Source: Frondihabitans sp. Leaf304
Lineage (GTDB): Bacteria > Actinomycetota > Actinomycetes > Actinomycetales > Microbacteriaceae
Assembly: GCF_001423105.1 (NCBI RefSeq)
Contig: NZ_LMNV01000003.1
Span: forward strand, 198,473-262,472
DNA: 64,000 nucleotides
Direction of reading: 5' to 3'
The notes below the pieces were generated by a model. The model was not told where the DNA came from. It did no database searches and saw only the letters and a program-made list of their open reading frames with translations. Numbering within the stretch: the first letter of the stretch is position 1; every line of letters begins with the position of its first letter. Of the stretch, positions 26,891 through 36,545 are shown one piece after another. The position numbers and the translations under genes are program-made.

Positions 26891-27448
26891 GTGACCACCG
26901 ACTGGATCGCCCTCCTTCGCCTCGCCCACGCCGAGTTCGCCGACCGCATTGCCGCTGTCACCGACTGGGATGCCCCGACACCCGACACCGACTGGACCAC
27001 CCGCGACCTCGTCGCCCACGTGATCGACGACCAGCAGTGGGTGCCGCTCTTGCTTGCCGGCAAGACCACCTCCGAAGCCAAGCTCGCCGTCGCCCCGCTC
27101 GGCGACGACCTGGCTCTCGAGTGGCATCGCTACGCCGCTTCCGCTCTGGACGCGTGGCAACAGGCCGACCTCGACCGCGAAGTGCATCTCTCGTACGACA
27201 CCGTGACCGCGTCCGACTACCTCGCCGAGCAGGTCGGCGACGTGACGATCCACTCCTGGGATCTTGCTCGCGCCACCGGCACCAGCGAAGAGCTCGACGA
27301 CGCGCTCGTCGACGCCGTGTGGGGAGTGTTCGAGCCGCAGGCCGAGGGGCTCGCCGCGAGCGGCCTCTTCGCGCCGATCGTGCCGGTGCCCGAAAACGCG
27401 CCGCTGCGGGTGCGCCTGCTCGCGCTGACGGGTCGCGACGCGAGCTGA
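26891..27448 (+). CDS. DinB-like metal-binding protein (TIGR03086/maleylpyruvate isomerase-type)
   Basis: This 185-residue protein starts at GTG 26891 after GAGAGG. WTTRDLVAHVIDDQQW holds the first metal-ligand His, and GDVTIHSWDLARATG carries the second His, followed by the family tail LALTG. This is the pattern of the TIGR03086 branch of mycothiol-dependent, DinB-fold proteins of actinobacteria. Such proteins use mycothiol as cofactor in isomerisation or detoxification. The exact substrate is unknown. An imperfect hairpin at 27488-27527 separates it from the next gene. Confidence 0.8.
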   Translation: MTTDWIALLRLAHAEFADRIAAVTDWDAPTPDTDWTTRDLVAHVIDDQQWVPLLLAGKTTSEAKLAVAPLGDDLALEWHRYAASALDAWQQADLDREVHLSYDTVTASDYLAEQVGDVTIHSWDLARATGTSEELDDALVDAVWGVFEPQAEGLAASGLFAPIVPVPENAPLRVRLLALTGRDAS

Positions 27449-27487
27449 CCCGCGTGGCTCTGGCGAGCCAGGCCTTTCTGACGCGGA

Positions 27488-27527
27488 TCGGCCAATCCGA
27501 CCCGGCGCGCCGCGTCGCAATGGCCGA
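27488..27527. terminator. Imperfect GC-rich hairpin, possible terminator
   Basis: TCGGCCAATCCGACCCGGCG pairs with CGCCGCGTCGCAATGGCCGA with a few mismatches. It lies between two genes on the same strand and has no U-run. Confidence 0.45.
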
Positions 27528-27614
27528 TTCACGTCGCTCAGCGAGGCTCAGCGCCCTCAGCGCGGGCGACCGCCGTACTCCCAACCCCACAGCCACCCAT
27601 GGTTGGCTTGGCCC

Positions 27615-29333
27615 ATGTCAGCCTCACAGCTCCCGGTCGACGTCGACCGCCCCTGGCTCGCTCACTACGCCCCCGGTGTCCCGCACGACATCGAGCCCTC
27701 TGACGCGACACTGGTCGACCTCATCGACGAGGCGGCGAGCACTTACCGGAGCCGAACGGCGCTGGAGTTCTTCGGGCGCGAGACCACCTACCGAGACCTG
27801 CACGATCGGATCCTGCGCGCCGCGGAGGGCCTCCGACGCCTCGGTGTCGAGCCCGGCGATCGGGTCGCTCTGCTGCTGCCGAACTGCCCGCAGCACGTCG
27901 TCGCCTTCTACGCGATCCTGCGACTCGGCGCCGTCGTCGTCGAGCACAATCCGCTGTACACCGACCGCGAGCTTCGCCACCTCTTCGAAGACCACGAGGC
28001 AAAGGTCGCAATCGCGTGGGACACCCTCGTCGACCGCCTCGCGTCCATGCCGAGCGACATCCGCTTCGACCGGATCGTCGCCGTCGACATCACCCGTGAA
28101 CTGCCTCTGGGCAAGCGCCTGGCCCTTCGGCTGCCCGTCAAGAAGGCGCGCGACTCGAAGGCGGCGCTGACGACCGCCAAGCCCGTTACGAGCGGCAAGA
28201 CGGTCACCACCTGGGCTGACCTCGTCGACCACCGTCCGCTGCGACGAAAGCACGATCGACCCGCAGCCGACGACGTCGCGCTGCTCCAGTACACAAGCGG
28301 CACGACGGGCACGCCGAAGGGTGCGATCCTCAGCCACCGCAACCTGCGCAGCAACGTCGAGCAGGGCCGGGCCTGGGTGCCGGGTCTCGACGACGGGGCC
28401 GAGACCGTCTACGGCGTCCTGCCGTTCTTCCACGCCTACGGCCTCACGCTGTGCCTCACGTTCGCGATGCGCATCGGTGCCCGACTCGTGCTGTTCCCGA
28501 AGTTCGACGTCGACCTCGTGCTCGCCGCGGCGAAGAAGCACCCGCCGACGTTCCTCCCGGCCGTGCCGCCGATCTACCAGCGTCTGGCCGACGCCGCCCG
28601 TGAGCGGAAGGTCGACCTGACGGCCTGCCGAGCTGCAATCTCGGGTGCGATGAACCTGCCGGCCTCGACCGTGACCGCGTGGGAGGAAGTGAGCCGCGGG
28701 ATCCTCGTCGAGGGATTCGGCCTGACCGAGACCTCTCCCGTCGCGCTCGGCAACCCGGTCGGCCCGTCGCGCCGCTCGGGCACGGTCGGCGTGCCCTTCC
28801 CGTCGACCTTCGCGAAGGTCGTGAAACGCGAGGATCCCACGGTGCCGGTCGAGCCCGGACAGCCAGGTGAGCTGCTCCTCAAGGGTCCGCAGGTGTTCCA
28901 GGGGTATTGGCGCAGGCCCGACGAGACGGCCGCCGTGCTGCTCGAGGGCGGGTGGTTCCGCACCGGCGACATCGTCACCATGAGCGACGACGGCTTCATC
29001 ACGATCGTCGATCGCATCAAGGAGCTGATCGTGACCGGCGGCTTCAACGTCGCGCCCTCCGAGGTGGAAGACGCCGTGCGCGGCATCGACGGGGTTGCCG
29101 ACGCCGCCGTCGTCGGTCTCCCGCGTGAGGCCGGCGGCGAGGATGTCACCGCCGTGGTCGTGCTCGAACCGGGCGCGTCATTCGACGAGGAGGCCGCTCG
29201 GGCGCAGTTGCGCGACAACCTCGCCGCCTACAAAGTGCCGAAACACCTGTTCGTGGTCGACGAGTTGCCGCGCAACCTGATCGGGAAGGTGCTGCGGCGG
29301 AAGGTGCGCGACGAGCTCATCGCCCGAGGCTGA
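27615..29333 (+). CDS. Long-chain acyl-CoA synthetase, paralogue 1
   Basis: This 572-residue member of the ANL adenylating superfamily carries the ATP-binding P-loop YTSGTTGTPKGA, the core motif GFGLTETSP, the hinge region TGDIVTMSDDGFITIVDRIKE, and the catalytic Lys in NLIGKVLRR. These fit fatty acid-CoA ligases (FadD) that activate fatty acids to acyl-AMP and then acyl-CoA. The ATG at 27615 is preferred over the in-frame TTG 12 bases upstream. The N-terminus (DRPWLAHYAPGVPHDIEP) is nearly repeated in paralogue 2 at 31318, so the two arose by duplication. Confidence 0.9.
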   Translation: MSASQLPVDVDRPWLAHYAPGVPHDIEPSDATLVDLIDEAASTYRSRTALEFFGRETTYRDLHDRILRAAEGLRRLGVEPGDRVALLLPNCPQHVVAFYAILRLGAVVVEHNPLYTDRELRHLFEDHEAKVAIAWDTLVDRLASMPSDIRFDRIVAVDITRELPLGKRLALRLPVKKARDSKAALTTAKPVTSGKTVTTWADLVDHRPLRRKHDRPAADDVALLQYTSGTTGTPKGAILSHRNLRSNVEQGRAWVPGLDDGAETVYGVLPFFHAYGLTLCLTFAMRIGARLVLFPKFDVDLVLAAAKKHPPTFLPAVPPIYQRLADAARERKVDLTACRAAISGAMNLPASTVTAWEEVSRGILVEGFGLTETSPVALGNPVGPSRRSGTVGVPFPSTFAKVVKREDPTVPVEPGQPGELLLKGPQVFQGYWRRPDETAAVLLEGGWFRTGDIVTMSDDGFITIVDRIKELIVTGGFNVAPSEVEDAVRGIDGVADAAVVGLPREAGGEDVTAVVVLEPGASFDEEAARAQLRDNLAAYKVPKHLFVVDELPRNLIGKVLRRKVRDELIARG

Positions 29334-29337
29334 CACG

Positions 29338-30306
29338 CTACGCAGGATCCGCGATACCGAGCCGTGCCCTCCGCAATCGCGCGTGTTTGGCGGCGACCGG
29401 CTCCGGCCCCAGTAGCGCGCCGATCCCGGCGAGCATGGCGCCCGCGGGGGCCCGCGTCGGTAGGTCGAGCGGGCCGACGTGGGGCGCGCGAAGCCCGAGT
29501 AGTTCACGATGGCGCGGCGATAGGGTGCTGACGGCGCCGTTGAACAGCACGGGGTAGCCGGCGCGCAGCACCGGAAAGAGCGGTGGTCGGCGCAGGAACT
29601 TCACGACGTCATCGGTGCGGGCCGAGCGCTCGAGGGTGCCCGCATCGTCGAAGGCCGCCAGTTGCGCCTGCATCTGAGCGACGGAACGCGGCGGATCCTG
29701 GACTCCCATGAGCTCGCCGGCTTTGGCCCACTCGCGCACGTACGCGTCGGGCCCGCCCGGGATGGGGTCGCCCCACGCCATGGCCGCCGCCAGGAACGAG
29801 TCGGCGAATGCCATATGCACCCAGGCGAGCAGGTCGGGGTCGTTGGCCTTGTAGTCGCGCGAGACGCCGTGGCGGTCGTCGTAGCTGCCACTCACCTTCT
29901 CGTGCAGCCGGAGCACCCAGTTCGACGCGTGGGTCGCGGCCTCCTGCGAACCGTACGAGACGGTGAAGATCCAGCGGATCGTGCCGGCGAGACGGCCCAG
30001 AGGATCCTCCCGATACCGAGAGTGGTCGTGCACCCCGGCGAGCGCTCCCGGGTGAAGCGCCTGCACGAGCAGCGCGCGAACTCCCGCGGGGATCGTCGAC
30101 ATGCCGCCGTGCACGGCCCACACGGCCGATCCCGGCCCGAAGAAGCCGGGGTCGTCGCCCTTCTCGAGGTCGCTGACCCACTCGGGTGTGCCCGTGCGCT
30201 GGCCGTTGAAGGTGTAATGAAGGCGCGAGCGGATCGGTTCGGTGACGCGGGCGAGGCCCGAGGGGGCATCAGTCGAAGGGGCCCCGGACGAAGCAGTGGC
30301 TGGCAT
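29338..30306 (-). CDS. MpaB-type oxygenase (DUF2236 family)
   Basis: This 322-residue protein has the DUF2236/MpaB layout: FFGPGSAVWAVHGG, then LLVQALHPGALAGVHDHSRY with conserved His residues, GTIRWIFTVSYGS, and LAWVHMAFADSFLAA. The family includes fungal MpaB, a terpenoid side-chain-cleaving oxygenase, and latex-clearing Lcp proteins, which bind heme. The bacterial substrates are mostly unknown. It is convergent with acyl-CoA ligase 1, with 4 bp between them. A lipid or terpenoid role would suit the neighbourhood, but that is inference. Confidence 0.85.
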   Translation of the reverse strand: MPATASSGAPSTDAPSGLARVTEPIRSRLHYTFNGQRTGTPEWVSDLEKGDDPGFFGPGSAVWAVHGGMSTIPAGVRALLVQALHPGALAGVHDHSRYREDPLGRLAGTIRWIFTVSYGSQEAATHASNWVLRLHEKVSGSYDDRHGVSRDYKANDPDLLAWVHMAFADSFLAAAMAWGDPIPGGPDAYVREWAKAGELMGVQDPPRSVAQMQAQLAAFDDAGTLERSARTDDVVKFLRRPPLFPVLRAGYPVLFNGAVSTLSPRHRELLGLRAPHVGPLDLPTRAPAGAMLAGIGALLGPEPVAAKHARLRRARLGIADPA

Positions 30307-30401
30307 CCGTCCAGTGAATGCCAGCCACCTGACAGCGGGCCCCCGATCGCTCGGGACCGAGCGATCAGCGGGAGCGGCTGGCTGTGTTCAGTCGCTTTCG
30401 A

Positions 30402-31220
30402 TCAGTTGCCGTGCGCCTCAACGGAGACGGGCTGCCATTCGTTCCAGGTCGCCAGACGGGACTCGTAGTCCTTCGTCGCGATCTCGATGGGCGCCTTGCC
30501 GAAGAAGATGCGCAGCGGCGGCTTCTCGGCGTCGACGACCTTGAGGATCGCCGTGCGGGTCGCCTTAGGGTCGCCGGGGTTGTTCGCCGACGGACGGCTG
30601 GCGGCGGCCTCACGGACATCCTTGTATTCGGGCAGCTCGTCGCTGCGCGAGGCCGAGGGGCCCGACCAGTCGGTCGAGAATCCGCCGGGCTCGATCAGGG
30701 TGACGTCGATGCCGAAGCCGGCGACCTCTTGCGAGAGCGACTGCGAGAAGCCTTCGAGCGCCCACTTCGACGCGTGGTACGCGCCGACCGTCGGAAAGGC
30801 GCTGATGCCGCCGATGCTCGACACCTGAATGATGTGGCCCGAACCCTGCTTGCGCATGATCGGCAGCGCCGCCTGGGTGACCCAGAAGGCGCCGAACAGG
30901 TTCGTCTCGAGCTGGGCGCGGAGCTCGTCTTCGGTGATCTCCTCGATCATGCCGAAGTGACCGTATCCGGCGTTGTTGATGACGACGTCGAGGGCGCCGA
31001 AGCGCTCGGCCGCCTGCTGGACGGCGGCGAAATCGGCCGAGCGGTCGGTGACGTCGAGAGTCAGCGGCAGGACGCTGTCGCCGTACTGCTCGACGAGGGA
31101 GTCGAGCGTCTCGATCTTGCGGGCGGTGGCAGCGACCTTGTCGCCGCGCTCAAGGGCCGCCTCGGCCCACTCGCGGCCGAAGCCCTTGGATGCGCCGGTG
31201 ATGAACCAAACCTTGCTCAC
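30402..31220 (-). CDS. Short-chain dehydrogenase/reductase
   Basis: This 272-residue classical SDR has TGASKGFG (NAD(P)-binding), LDVTDRSADF, NNAGYG, VSSIGG (catalytic Ser), and YHASK (Tyr and Lys). The Arg in TARKIETL after the second strand favours NADP. The C-terminal tail holds the LIEPGGF(S)TDW substrate region of the retinol-dehydrogenase-like branch. The substrate is unknown. It is divergent from acyl-CoA ligase 2. Confidence 0.9.
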   Translation of the reverse strand: MSKVWFITGASKGFGREWAEAALERGDKVAATARKIETLDSLVEQYGDSVLPLTLDVTDRSADFAAVQQAAERFGALDVVINNAGYGHFGMIEEITEDELRAQLETNLFGAFWVTQAALPIMRKQGSGHIIQVSSIGGISAFPTVGAYHASKWALEGFSQSLSQEVAGFGIDVTLIEPGGFSTDWSGPSASRSDELPEYKDVREAAASRPSANNPGDPKATRTAILKVVDAEKPPLRIFFGKAPIEIATKDYESRLATWNEWQPVSVEAHGN

Positions 31221-31317
31221 TGTCGTGTTCCTTTCGATGAGTGATTCCTGGGTCAGGCAACTCCCTCGGATCCTCGGCTTCCCCAGGTTCGTCCCCCGAA
31301 CCTTCTAGAGTGGTGCA

Positions 31318-32997
31318 GTGACCATCGACAGCGCCCGTCCCTGGCTGGGCTCCTACGCCCCCGGCATCCCTCACGACATCGAGCCCGCGACCGGCTCCCT
31401 CATCGATCTGGTCCGCGACACCGCTCAGAAATACCCGAAAGCCGTGGCGCTCGAGTACTTCGGCGCGGAGACGACCTACGAAGACATGGTCGATGAGATC
31501 CAGCGGGCCGCCGAAGGCCTCCGCCGCCTTGGGGTGAAGAAGGGCGACACCGTCGCGCTGATCCTGCCGAACTGCCCCCAGCACGTCGTCGCGTTCTACG
31601 CGATCCTGCGTCTCGGCGCCATCGTCGTCGAGCACAACCCGCTCTACACGCCGCGCGAGCTGCAGCACCAGTTCGAAGACCACGGCGCCCGCTTCGCCAT
31701 CGCGTGGGACAAGACGGTAGCGACGCTGCAGAAGTTCCCGGCCGAGGTGCCCCTCGACGGCATCGTGTCGATCGACGTGACCAAGGCGATGCTCTTCTCG
31801 ATGCGCGCCCAGCTCCGCCTGCCGATCAAGAAGGCCCGCGAGTCGCGCGAGCGCCTCACGACGAGCGTCTCGGGCACGACTCCGTGGGAGAAGATCGCGG
31901 CGTCCCCTCGCATCGACGCGAACCACCCGCGCCCCGAGACGGGCGATCTGGCTCTCATTCAGTACACCTCCGGCACCACGGGCAGCCCCAAGGGTGCGAT
32001 GCTCACCCATGGCAACCTCCTGTCGAATGCCGCACAGTGCCAGGCCTGGATCCCGCAGATTCAGGAGGGCTCGAGCGTCGTCTACGCAGTGCTGCCGATG
32101 TTCCACGCGTACGGCCTCACGCTCTGCCTCACCTTTGCCATGCGGATGGGATCGCGCCTCGTGCTGTTCCCCGCGTTCGAGCCGTCGCTCGTGCTGAAGG
32201 CGATGAAGAAGCACCCGCCGACATTCCTGCCCGCCGTGCCTCCGATCTACCAGCGGCTGCAGCGGGCGGCCGACGATGCCGGCGTCTCGCTCAACGGCAT
32301 CGAGATCGCCATCTCGGGCGCCATGCCGCTCTCGGCCTCCGTGGTCGAGCCCTGGGAGGAGCGCTCGCACGGGTGGCTCATCGAGGGCTACGGCCTCAGC
32401 GAGACCTCCCCCGTGCTGATGGCGAACCCGGTCGCCGACAGTCGCCGTGCCGGGACCGTCGGCATGCCCCTGCCGAGCACCGAGGCCCGCGCCGTCGACC
32501 CGGACGACCCGACGAAAGACGTCCCGCTCGGTGAGCGCGGCGAGCTCGTGGTGCGCGGACCGCAGGTCTTCAGCGGCTACTACAAGCGCCCCGACGAGAC
32601 CGCCGAGGTCTTCACGGGCGACTGGTTCCGCACGGGCGACATCGTCACCATCTCGGACGACGGCTACTTCACCATCGTCGACCGCATCAAAGACCTCATC
32701 ATCACCGGTGGGTTCAACGTGTCGCCGTCCGAGGTCGAAGACACGCTCAAGCAGTTCGCGGGGGTGGCCGATGTCGCGGTCGTGGGTCTCGGATCCTCGT
32801 CGAACGAGCAGGTGACCGCCGCGGTGGTCGTCGAGCCCGGCACGACCCTCGACGAGGCGGCACTGCGCGAGTTCGCGCGAGAGAACCTCGCCGCCTACAA
32901 GGTTCCGCGTCGCATCGTCGTCGTCGACAGCCTGCCCAAGTCGCTCATCGGCAAGGTCATCCGCCGCCACGTGAAAGAGCAGCTGCTCAAGAAGTAG
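31318..32997 (+). CDS. Long-chain acyl-CoA synthetase, paralogue 2
   Basis: This 559-residue ANL-family ligase has YTSGTTGSPKGAM, GYGLSETSP, TGDIVTISDDGYFTIVDRIKD and the catalytic Lys in SLIGKVIRR. It shares the distinctive N-terminus (RPWLGSYAPGIPHDIEP) and overall layout with the ligase at 27615. The GTG start at 31318 gives an N-terminus that matches the paralogue. The short leader contains a GGATCCT heptamer near 31267. It probably activates fatty acids. Chain-length preference relative to paralogue 1 cannot be told. Confidence 0.9.
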   Translation: MTIDSARPWLGSYAPGIPHDIEPATGSLIDLVRDTAQKYPKAVALEYFGAETTYEDMVDEIQRAAEGLRRLGVKKGDTVALILPNCPQHVVAFYAILRLGAIVVEHNPLYTPRELQHQFEDHGARFAIAWDKTVATLQKFPAEVPLDGIVSIDVTKAMLFSMRAQLRLPIKKARESRERLTTSVSGTTPWEKIAASPRIDANHPRPETGDLALIQYTSGTTGSPKGAMLTHGNLLSNAAQCQAWIPQIQEGSSVVYAVLPMFHAYGLTLCLTFAMRMGSRLVLFPAFEPSLVLKAMKKHPPTFLPAVPPIYQRLQRAADDAGVSLNGIEIAISGAMPLSASVVEPWEERSHGWLIEGYGLSETSPVLMANPVADSRRAGTVGMPLPSTEARAVDPDDPTKDVPLGERGELVVRGPQVFSGYYKRPDETAEVFTGDWFRTGDIVTISDDGYFTIVDRIKDLIITGGFNVSPSEVEDTLKQFAGVADVAVVGLGSSSNEQVTAAVVVEPGTTLDEAALREFARENLAAYKVPRRIVVVDSLPKSLIGKVIRRHVKEQLLKK

Positions 32998-33031
32998 GCC
33001 TTGCCTACCGAGAGCAGCGCCGGGCCGCGTG

Positions 33032-33472
33032 TCAGCGCCCGGCGCGCCCCTCGGCAAGCCAGGCGAGACGCTGCAGCGCCTCGGTGTTGCGAATGTTCAG
33101 CGCTATCGCCATGAGTGGTTTCGGCACCACGAGGCCGGGGCCCTTCGAGGCGAACTCTTCCATGCGGACGACGCAGCCGTCTTTGTGCCGCTTGACGTCG
33201 ATGATCACGACCGCTTCGCCGATCGGCCAGCCTCGCGCGACGAACTTCGCGTGCCGAGGGGCGTCCCACTCCACCGACGAGGTCGTGTCGTCGATCACGA
33301 CGGGCCAGGAGCCGAATGAGTGATGGATCTCAGCTCCGGGGGCAGGCCAGGCGTCCGACACGTCGCGGATCCGGGCGGAGCCCACGACCCAGCTCGCGAA
33401 CAGCCAGCCGTCGGCGAGCACCTCGAAGACGGCTTCGGGTGTGGCGTGGATCAGGCGGTGGCGAACAGACAT
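33032..33472 (-). CDS. SRPBCC (START-like) family protein
   Basis: This 146-residue protein starts at ATG 33472 after GAAAGG. MSVRHRLIHATPEAVFEVLADGW is the typical first strand and helix of a polyketide-cyclase/START-like fold, and the long C-terminal helix is present (PLMAIALNIRNTEALQRLAWLAEG). Such proteins bind hydrophobic ligands. It lies 10 bp downstream of the FAD oxidoreductase gene and completes a three-gene operon with it and the SDR at 34925. Confidence 0.85.
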   Translation of the reverse strand: MSVRHRLIHATPEAVFEVLADGWLFASWVVGSARIRDVSDAWPAPGAEIHHSFGSWPVVIDDTTSSVEWDAPRHAKFVARGWPIGEAVVIIDVKRHKDGCVVRMEEFASKGPGLVVPKPLMAIALNIRNTEALQRLAWLAEGRAGR

Positions 33473-33482
33473 GGCGCCCCTT

Positions 33483-34928
33483 TCAGAGTCCGAGGTGAGG
33501 AAGCGAGCGTATGCCGAATTCGTGTCGCAGTGCACTTCGGGCCGCGTAGGCGCCACCGAGACCGTGCACGCTCGGGCCGGGCGGGGTCGACGACGACCCG
33601 AGGTAGATGCCCTTTTCGGGCGTGCGCCACGGGTCGATATCGACGATCGGCCGCGCGATGAGCTGCTTGACGCTCGGCGCCCCGGTCGCGATGTCGCCGC
33701 CGATGTAGTTCGGGTCGTAGTTCTCGAGGTCTTTGGCCGTGCGCGACACCGACGCGAGGATCGTGTCGCGGAACCCGGGCGCGTATTTCTCGATCTCACG
33801 GGTGATGACCTCGGTCTGGTCGATGTCGCTGTCGCGCGGCACGTGCGTGTACGCCCAGAGCGCCGCCTTGCCTTCGGGGGCTCGGGTCGGGTCGATCACT
33901 CCCTGCTGAACAACCAAGACAAAGGGATCCGGCGCATGGCGCCCGTGGGCCACCGCTCTTTCGGCGGCCGCCACTTGCTCGCGGGTGCCCCCGAGATGCA
34001 CGGTCGGCGATCGGCGCACGTCGACGTTCAGCCACGGCACCGGCTCCGAGAGGGCGAAGTCGACCTTCGAGGCGGCGTTGCCGTACTCAAACTTGTTCAG
34101 CGCGCGCGAGTACCAGGAGGGGAAGCGGTCGCCGCCGATCGCGGCCATCGCTCGGGCGCTGACGTCGAAGACGACTGCTTTGGCGTGGGCGACCTCGTCG
34201 AGCGACGTCACCTCGACGCCGGTCTCGATCTCGCCCCCGTGCGCGATCACGTCGGCGGCGAGAGCGTCGATGATGCTCTGACTTCCGCCCTGAGGCAGAG
34301 GCCAACCGCGAGCGTGCGCATGCACCGCGAGAGCGAGGCCCGCGGCGGAGGCCGCGAGGGTCGGCATCGGACGGATCGCGTGCGCCATCACGCCGGCGAG
34401 CATTGCCGGCGCCTCTTCGGTGCGCCAGCGCTCGTTCCACCACGGCATGCCCTGGTCGAGCATCGCGAGGCCGAAAAGGGCTGCGGTTGCGGGATGGCGG
34501 GGAAGCTGCAGCAGCGATGACAGCGAGAACTGCGCGAGCTGGTCGTCGCGGGCGACGAGGTCACCGAGCAGACGCTCGTACGAGCGGCCGTCGGGGCCCA
34601 GGCCGGCCACAGTGTCGGCGAGACTCCGGTGCGCGATGCCCGCCCGGCCGTCAGCCAGCGGGTGCGCGTAGCTGATGTCGGGGGTGAGCATCGGGATCCT
34701 GCGGTCGAGTTCGAACCGCCGGAAGAAGCCGGAGACAGCACCCATGGGGTGCACGGCGGAGCAGATGTCGTGCAGGAACCCTGGGAGCGTCAACTCGGCC
34801 GTGCGCGCGCCGCCGCCGATCGTGTCGTTCCGTTCGAGCACCCTTACCTTCAGCCCGGCCCGCGCGAGCACGACGGCCGCTGCCAGCCCGTTGGGGCCGG
34901 CTCCGACGACGATGGCGTCGTCGGTCAC
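33483..34928 (-). CDS. FAD-dependent oxidoreductase (phytoene-desaturase-like)
   Basis: This 481-residue protein opens with a Rossmann dinucleotide site, [21 protein letters not shown]. Then come the GG-doublet [20 protein letters not shown] and a C-terminal FAD-closing segment [25 protein letters not shown], the layout of the carotenoid-desaturase/NAD(P)-FAD oxidoreductase family. The start is GTG, overlapping the upstream SDR stop (GTGA). Family members desaturate or isomerise isoprenoid or lipid substrates. No crtB-type synthase is in the window, so a carotenoid role is not supported here. Confidence 0.87.
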   Translation of the reverse strand: MTDDAIVVGAGPNGLAAAVVLARAGLKVRVLERNDTIGGGARTAELTLPGFLHDICSAVHPMGAVSGFFRRFELDRRIPMLTPDISYAHPLADGRAGIAHRSLADTVAGLGPDGRSYERLLGDLVARDDQLAQFSLSSLLQLPRHPATAALFGLAMLDQGMPWWNERWRTEEAPAMLAGVMAHAIRPMPTLAASAAGLALAVHAHARGWPLPQGGSQSIIDALAADVIAHGGEIETGVEVTSLDEVAHAKAVVFDVSARAMAAIGGDRFPSWYSRALNKFEYGNAASKVDFALSEPVPWLNVDVRRSPTVHLGGTREQVAAAERAVAHGRHAPDPFVLVVQQGVIDPTRAPEGKAALWAYTHVPRDSDIDQTEVITREIEKYAPGFRDTILASVSRTAKDLENYDPNYIGGDIATGAPSVKQLIARPIVDIDPWRTPEKGIYLGSSSTPPGPSVHGLGGAYAARSALRHEFGIRSLPHLGL

Positions 34929-35926
34929 TTGCGCGCCTTGACGCCCGCCACCAGCGCCGTGAGCCCAGCCGCAGCCGCGCCGATCGCGGCGGCGTAGCTC
35001 ACCGTCCGGTGCTGGGTGTACCAGATCTGCGGGCTCGACTCCTTGGCCTTATCGCTGAAGATGCCGCGTGAGCCGTGATCGCCGGCCACGGGCTCGTAGA
35101 GGTTCGTCGGCAGCATGGGCTCCGACTTCTCGGGGGCCTGCTGACCGGAGTAGCCCGTCTTGGCAAGGTAGACGTCGAGGAAGCTCGCGACGAACCGGTT
35201 GCCCAGCACCGTCATGACGGTCGGCTCGCCGATCCAGCTGCGGCGGCGAGGTCGTTCGGCGACGTCGGCGACGGCGCGGGCGCAGGTCTCGGGCTGGAAG
35301 ATCGTGGGAACGGGCTGCGGGTGGTCGGGCAGCTGCGACTTGACCCAGTTGAACTGGATGGTGTTCATCGCGGGCATGTCGACCTGCGAGATCTTCACGT
35401 GACTCTTGTTGTGGATCAGCTCGGTCGTGACCGACTCGGTGAAGCCCGTGATCGCGTGCTTGGAGGCGCAGTAGGCGGCCTGGAGCGGAATGCCGCGGTG
35501 GGCCAGTGCCGACCCGATCTGGATCACGTGGCCCCGGTCGCGGGGAACCATGCGCTTGAGAGCTGCGCGGGTGCCGTTGACGAAGCCGAAGTAGTTGACG
35601 TGCGTGGCCCGCTCGAAGTCGCCCGGGTCGGTGGTGAGGAACTCGCCGAAGACGCCAACCATCGCGTCGTTGACCCAGAGGTCGATCTCGCCGAGCTCGA
35701 CTTCGATCCGCTCGGCTGCGGCCTCGACCGCGTCGTTGTCGGCCACGTCGACGCTGATCGGCAGGGCTCGGCGGCCCGTGCTGCGAACGTCGGCGGCTGC
35801 CCCGTCGAGGCCGTCCTCGCCGCGCGCCAGGATCGCGACATCCCACCCGCGCTCGGCGAGTTCGCGGACGATGGCACGGCCCAACCCGGCGGTTCCGCCG
35901 GTGACGACTGCGATCTTGTTCGACAT
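34925..35926 (-). CDS. Short-chain dehydrogenase with C-terminal membrane anchor
   Basis: This 333-residue SDR has [15 protein letters not shown], the NAG position altered to [14 protein letters not shown] (Ser), and YCASK (Tyr/Lys). After the catalytic domain comes an extension ending in a single hydrophobic helix ([18 protein letters not shown]) and a basic tail, which suggests inner-membrane attachment. It is the first gene of the SDR, FAD oxidoreductase, SRPBCC operon. The three together probably modify a membrane lipid or isoprenoid. Confidence 0.88.
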   Translation of the reverse strand: MSNKIAVVTGGTAGLGRAIVRELAERGWDVAILARGEDGLDGAAADVRSTGRRALPISVDVADNDAVEAAAERIEVELGEIDLWVNDAMVGVFGEFLTTDPGDFERATHVNYFGFVNGTRAALKRMVPRDRGHVIQIGSALAHRGIPLQAAYCASKHAITGFTESVTTELIHNKSHVKISQVDMPAMNTIQFNWVKSQLPDHPQPVPTIFQPETCARAVADVAERPRRRSWIGEPTVMTVLGNRFVASFLDVYLAKTGYSGQQAPEKSEPMLPTNLYEPVAGDHGSRGIFSDKAKESSPQIWYTQHRTVSYAAAIGAAAAGLTALVAGVKARK

Positions 35927-35993
35927 GGATCTCCTCGGTGCTGTTGCGTCGGTCGGCTGACCGCGGGATGCTTCACGGTAGTCGTGCGACCCT

Positions 35994-36009
35994 GAGCCCG
36001 CGCGGGCTC
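35994..36009. repeat. Perfect 16-bp palindrome in divergent intergenic region
   Basis: GAGCCCGCGCGGGCTC is self-complementary. It lies between the SDR start and the DUF7882-like start, 74 bp before the latter, and could be an operator or simply GC-rich chance symmetry. Confidence 0.4.
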
Positions 36010-36082
36010 CGACGTCAGGTACCCTCGTTTCGCCACACTCGTGTCATCCGGGACTCGTGCGGCGTCACCACCAAGGAGAACC

Positions 36083-36403
36083 ATGGGATCACTGATCTAC
36101 GGTTCGACCTCGATCGAGATCGAGTTCGAAGACCGCACGCTCGAACACCTGCAGATCGTGATCGCCACCAAGCTCCGTCGTCGCGAGTCGTTCTTCTTCT
36201 CGTGGCGAGACCCGCAAAAGGTCGGCGACGGTCGGTCGAGCCTCTGGATGGATCCCGGCATCCCCCTCTACTTCAAGTACAACGGCGGCCGCGTGCCCTC
36301 GATCAGCCGGGCCTGGCTGGCCGAGCTGACCACGAGCGCGAACAGCTCGAGCGGCCTCGTGCTCTCGGACGAGCCGTCGCTCGACAACAGCGTCAAGTCG
36401 TAG
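36083..36403 (+). CDS. DUF7882-like small Microbacteriaceae protein
   Basis: This 106-residue soluble protein starts MGSLIYGSTSIEIEFEDRTLEHLQIVI. It continues with KLRRRESFFFSWRDP, VGDGRSSLWMDPGIPLYFKYNGGR and a conserved NSSSGL segment. This is a lineage-restricted family common in Microbacteriaceae, often mislabelled as a DNA ligase in databases because of chance partial matches. Its function is unknown. The ATG at 36083 is preceded by AAGGAG. It is a single gene closed by a strong hairpin. Confidence 0.8.
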   Translation: MGSLIYGSTSIEIEFEDRTLEHLQIVIATKLRRRESFFFSWRDPQKVGDGRSSLWMDPGIPLYFKYNGGRVPSISRAWLAELTTSANSSSGLVLSDEPSLDNSVKS

Positions 36404-36444
36404 GTCCGGCACCTTTCGGGCGCGCCGCTCGGGGCTCGTCGAAA

Positions 36445-36491
36445 GTGCAAAAAATGGCCCTGCCTGAGCTAGCGGAGGGCCATTTCTGCAC
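36445..36491. terminator. Bidirectional terminator hairpin
   Basis: GTGCAAAAAATGGCCCT (36445-36461) pairs with AGGGCCATTTCTGCAC (36476-36491), giving an A-tract on one arm and a T-tract on the other. It separates the convergent DUF7882-like and DUF3054 genes. A second GC-only inverted repeat follows at about 36502-36545. Confidence 0.8.
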
Positions 36492-36545
36492 TCTCGCCGC
36501 AAGCCCGGCCGGTCGGTGGGCCGGCGGGCCGTCTGCCCGGCCGGG

